Origin: Ophioderma brevispina
Lineage: Eukaryota; Echinodermata; Ophiuroidea; Amphilepidida; Ophiodermatidae
Reading direction: 5' to 3'
Assembly: GCA_023653785.1 (NCBI GenBank)
Contig: JAMKCH010007078.1
Span: forward strand, 1 to 64,000
Length of the DNA stretch: 64,000 bases
Below the pieces are notes generated by a model. That model did no database searches, was not told the DNA's origin, and was given only the letters and a program-made list of their open reading frames with translations. The translations under genes were made by a program, and so were the position numbers. Positions 61,396 through 64,000 of the stretch are shown in pieces (within the stretch, counting starts at the first letter, position 1; the number at the start of each line of letters is the position of its first letter).

Positions 61396-61930
61396 GGCCC
61401 GTATTCCAAAGCTGTTTTTTTAAGCGCGATTTTAAGCATAAGGAACGTTTATATGTGATGAAAACATATTGTTTAAGTTAAACGCAATTCCAAAAAATAA
61501 GTTTAAAGTTAAACGCGATTTTAACCCGCCACAAATGCCATCGAAATTTAAAATAGGTACGGGGGGCTAGTTTTAAGAAGTGTTTTAGTGTGTGTTTCCG
61601 TCAACTGCACGGCCCATTGCACTCTCGAATTGACAACAACTATGGTGCTTATCATTCTCGCCCAGTTCGCGTAGCACCTTAAACGATACGGAAAGCTGTG
61701 ATACCACTTTGTGCGCTCAACCATTAAAACACAATAGAAGGGCCTTATACGATCAAGTTAGCGTCTTTCAATAACTTCCGATGTTGCCAGTGTTTAAGCT
61801 TCTGTTTAAGCAACCCCCCCCCCAAAGGTTAAAAATATTTTAAAACGCGTTTTGCTTAAACGCAAATTTTAAATTAGGCGATTTTAAGCTAAAATCGCGT
61901 CTAGCTAAACAAGTTTCGGGAATACGGGCC
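61396..61930. mobile_element. ~535-bp MITE, copy B
   Basis: Clearer ends than copy A: GGCCCGTATTCC left, GGAATACGGGCC-type right (GGGAATACGGGCC at 61918-61930). TGT precedes and follows, which may be a short target duplication. Confidence 0.85.
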
Positions 61931-61934
61931 TGTA

Positions 61935-62500
61935 GGTTTGGAACGTGAACTTTTGCCACATTGTACCACTTTTGGAAGATCTATGAATTTTTCAAGTCTT
62001 ACGTTTTTCAGGATGAAATCTCTATCACTAATTTGGACAAATATTTAGCGATAATGTTCCTCGGTTTTCCACTTTTCTTCGTTCCCATCGATGCACGTCG
62101 CAATCCAAAATAATCCGCCAACGTCCTCTTCTATGGTCATTTGGTCTTCATAAAGTCTCTAGCTAATTGCTCAGTGTCAGACTTACTATTCTCATGCCAC
62201 GGTATTCCACCGTAAAGATAGGTGGATTTATAGCTGTAAGCTCTGTTCTTGAGACTTTCGTTGGCGAATCTTGACGCACCTAATCGGATATCGAACAGTG
62301 ACTTGCCGCTGTGAGTCCTCTTTGTCTTGTAAGTCTTTAATTTCTTGGTGTGCAAATTCCAGGGCTATGTTCAAACTTATCCATACGCCGTGTTCCTTTT
62401 CCATTCAAATTACTTTCTGATCTGAGTTATTTACTGTCCTCTAAACGTTCAAGAATGTTGTCAAGCTTTGCACTATCCATGCTGGTTTGACGGGGTTTAT
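61935..62500 (-). pseudogene. LINE ORF1p-like remnant, copy B
   Basis: The minus frame 62137-62355 reads NRAYSYKSTYLYGGIPWHE and then DTEQLARDF, the same RNA-binding domain as copy A. Each copy is open where the other is shifted, so the shifts arose after duplication or are assembly errors. The coiled-coil part is broken in this copy. Confidence 0.7.
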
Positions 62501-64000
62501 GTATGGCTAACAGTCAGACATCCATTACAATCTATGTGAATAGCCCGCGTTTAAAAGCGTAGATATATACATTAGTATTTGCTCACTGCATGAGTAGGCT
62601 TCATGAATAGTATTGTATCATTCCAGTAGTATGTATGGTGGAGACGGGAGGTAAAGAACACAAGTCCTACCCCGGGACGAGATCATCGTTAGTTGTATAC
62701 ATATGAGGGAGGAAGCGACTATCGATGTAAACGAGACCCACTGCGATCAATATCGGCGGACCAGACAAGGGGGGGTGAAGCCCATTTCAAACCAGTGTCC
62801 GTGCTGGGCGCTGGACATTTTGAATATTGACACGGAACAATTATATTTGGGGGTTTGTATTACGCACATAAATGTCAATTCGATTACAAAAATCCGACAA
62901 AATATCAGGTGTTGGATGTTGGGTGCTATTGGGTGGTTAAATTTTGTCCTACCCATGGCCCACACAAAGAATGAAATGACACGTCCAGTCCGGTCTTGAT
63001 TTAAATAAAACCGCCTCAATGAACTTACATCTTTTCACCTAAAGCGAGCATTGCATTATGGGAAAAAAGAGTATCTGAGCCAATGATCCAGGGGCACTAT
63101 GATTCACACTGGCCACCTCTACACATACATAAAAAAAAAATTTGATCACTACCGATTAGTGTATCATATGCAAAGCGGCACCCACAGTATAAGGAAGAAG
63201 CGGAGGCAGCCATTGCGTTTTTGTTGCTTTTCTTGTGGTCGGCAAAAAAAACATGCGAGACCGATGAATTTTAAAAAGATGACCGTAACGCTTCACCTCT
63301 CTATCTATAGAAACACTTGGATCAGTAGTCCTTGGTCGGACAGTGACCTACTCATATAGACCAGTTAACAGTAATGTTTGTAAACATTGTTAGGGCCTGG
63401 TATTCTTGGACATCCCGGTCCCCTCAACTTCAACATAAAAGTGGTACCATGGAGAGTTCTAAATTTCGAGGAAAAAGGGGTATATTTTACGTCATCCAAG
63501 GACCGCGAAATCACGAAAAAAGGGGGTGGTATTCTGAGGCATTCCGTCTCGCGACATTTAAAAAAAAGGGGCATTTCACAGAATTGGTCGTGGGCGACTA
63601 CAAACTTTTTACCGGAACATTGGTATCTTGTTGCATTTTTCATTCAAGTTAAAATCAGTATACATGTTATATGTATAATCCCAATTAAAGACAGGATCAT
63701 TGGGAGTACAGCAGGACCACAAAGTAATATTGATACTTGTATGTTTTGTTCTAAAATGTTAAATTATAAGAGTATTGAAAAGGGGTTTGTATGAAAATCT
63801 TTGTCATGAAAACCTTGAAATAGGGGGTATTTTTTAACCCTGATTTTGTCAGCGAATTTTCAAAAAAAAAGGGGGGGGGTTTAAAAATCAATGAAAAATC
63901 ATTGGAAAGGGGGGTTTTTGAAAAAAATTAAGAAACTCTCATGGTTACCACTTCTATGTTGATTTGAGGGACCGGGCTTGAAATAGGTCGGCAGGACTGT

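Larger units (their letters stand above)
61021..64000. repeat. Segmental duplication B, distal part (runs off the window)
   Basis: Continues the match to copy A: 61081-62845 equals 50254-52030, and 63265-64000 equals 54841-55570. FB2 and the purine-rich block are missing. 62850-63265 is private to this copy. Confidence 0.9.

Overview
This is a window of nuclear DNA from an animal, and almost all of it is repeats. Four things point to an animal genome: a decayed Tx1-type LINE, fragments of other non-LTR retrotransposons, many non-autonomous DNA elements with terminal inverted repeats, and satellite arrays. An aquatic invertebrate is my guess, because Tx1-type elements and this mix of MITEs and foldbacks are common there, but the window does not prove it. 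I found no host gene, tRNA, rRNA or bacterial operon. Most open frames are short and AT-rich and arise by chance.

Layout. 1-4.7 kb: a Tx1-like LINE on the minus strand, with a gag-like ORF1 (zinc knuckle) and an endonuclease/reverse transcriptase ORF2, both full of frameshifts. 6.4-7.2 kb: a dispersed repeat split by a 277-bp MITE. 10.1-10.9 kb: a 62-bp minisatellite whose units carry a palindrome. 12.25-13.93 kb: a 0.77-kb direct duplication around a short array of a 12-bp palindrome at exact 21-bp spacing. 16.1-16.4 kb: a LINE 3' end with an ATT tail. 19.4-26.1 kb: several inverted-repeat (foldback) structures and a recurring 16-bp motif. 26.5-31 kb: copies of two dispersed families, one carrying the C-terminal zinc-binding part of a LINE ORF2.

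31.3-35.3 kb: a 4-kb foldback-type element whose long inverted arms are built of ~164-bp tandem units. 36.0-41.4 kb: a 2.65-kb unit repeated twice in tandem. 41.7-42.3 kb: a repeat containing a clean 346-bp MITE with a TA target duplication; an uninterrupted copy of the repeat lies at 57.2 kb. 44.8-55.6 kb and 59.55-64 kb (running off the end) are two copies of one large segment. It begins with a ~119-bp satellite array and continues with a MITE and a LINE ORF1p remnant. The first copy has two extra blocks that the second lacks: a second 3.8-kb foldback element (46.4-50.25 kb) with arms of ~350-370-bp tandem units and a GC-rich core, and a 2.8-kb block with strong purine bias (52.05-54.84 kb).

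The most notable material is the pair of foldback-like elements (31.3-35.3 and 46.4-50.25 kb). They are unrelated in sequence but share a design: asymmetric numbers of tandem units in each arm, and a core richer in GC than the surroundings whose frames I cannot assign to a known transposase. Differences between repeat copies in 31-64 kb are mostly single-base insertions and deletions, so some frame breaks may come from the assembly rather than biology.
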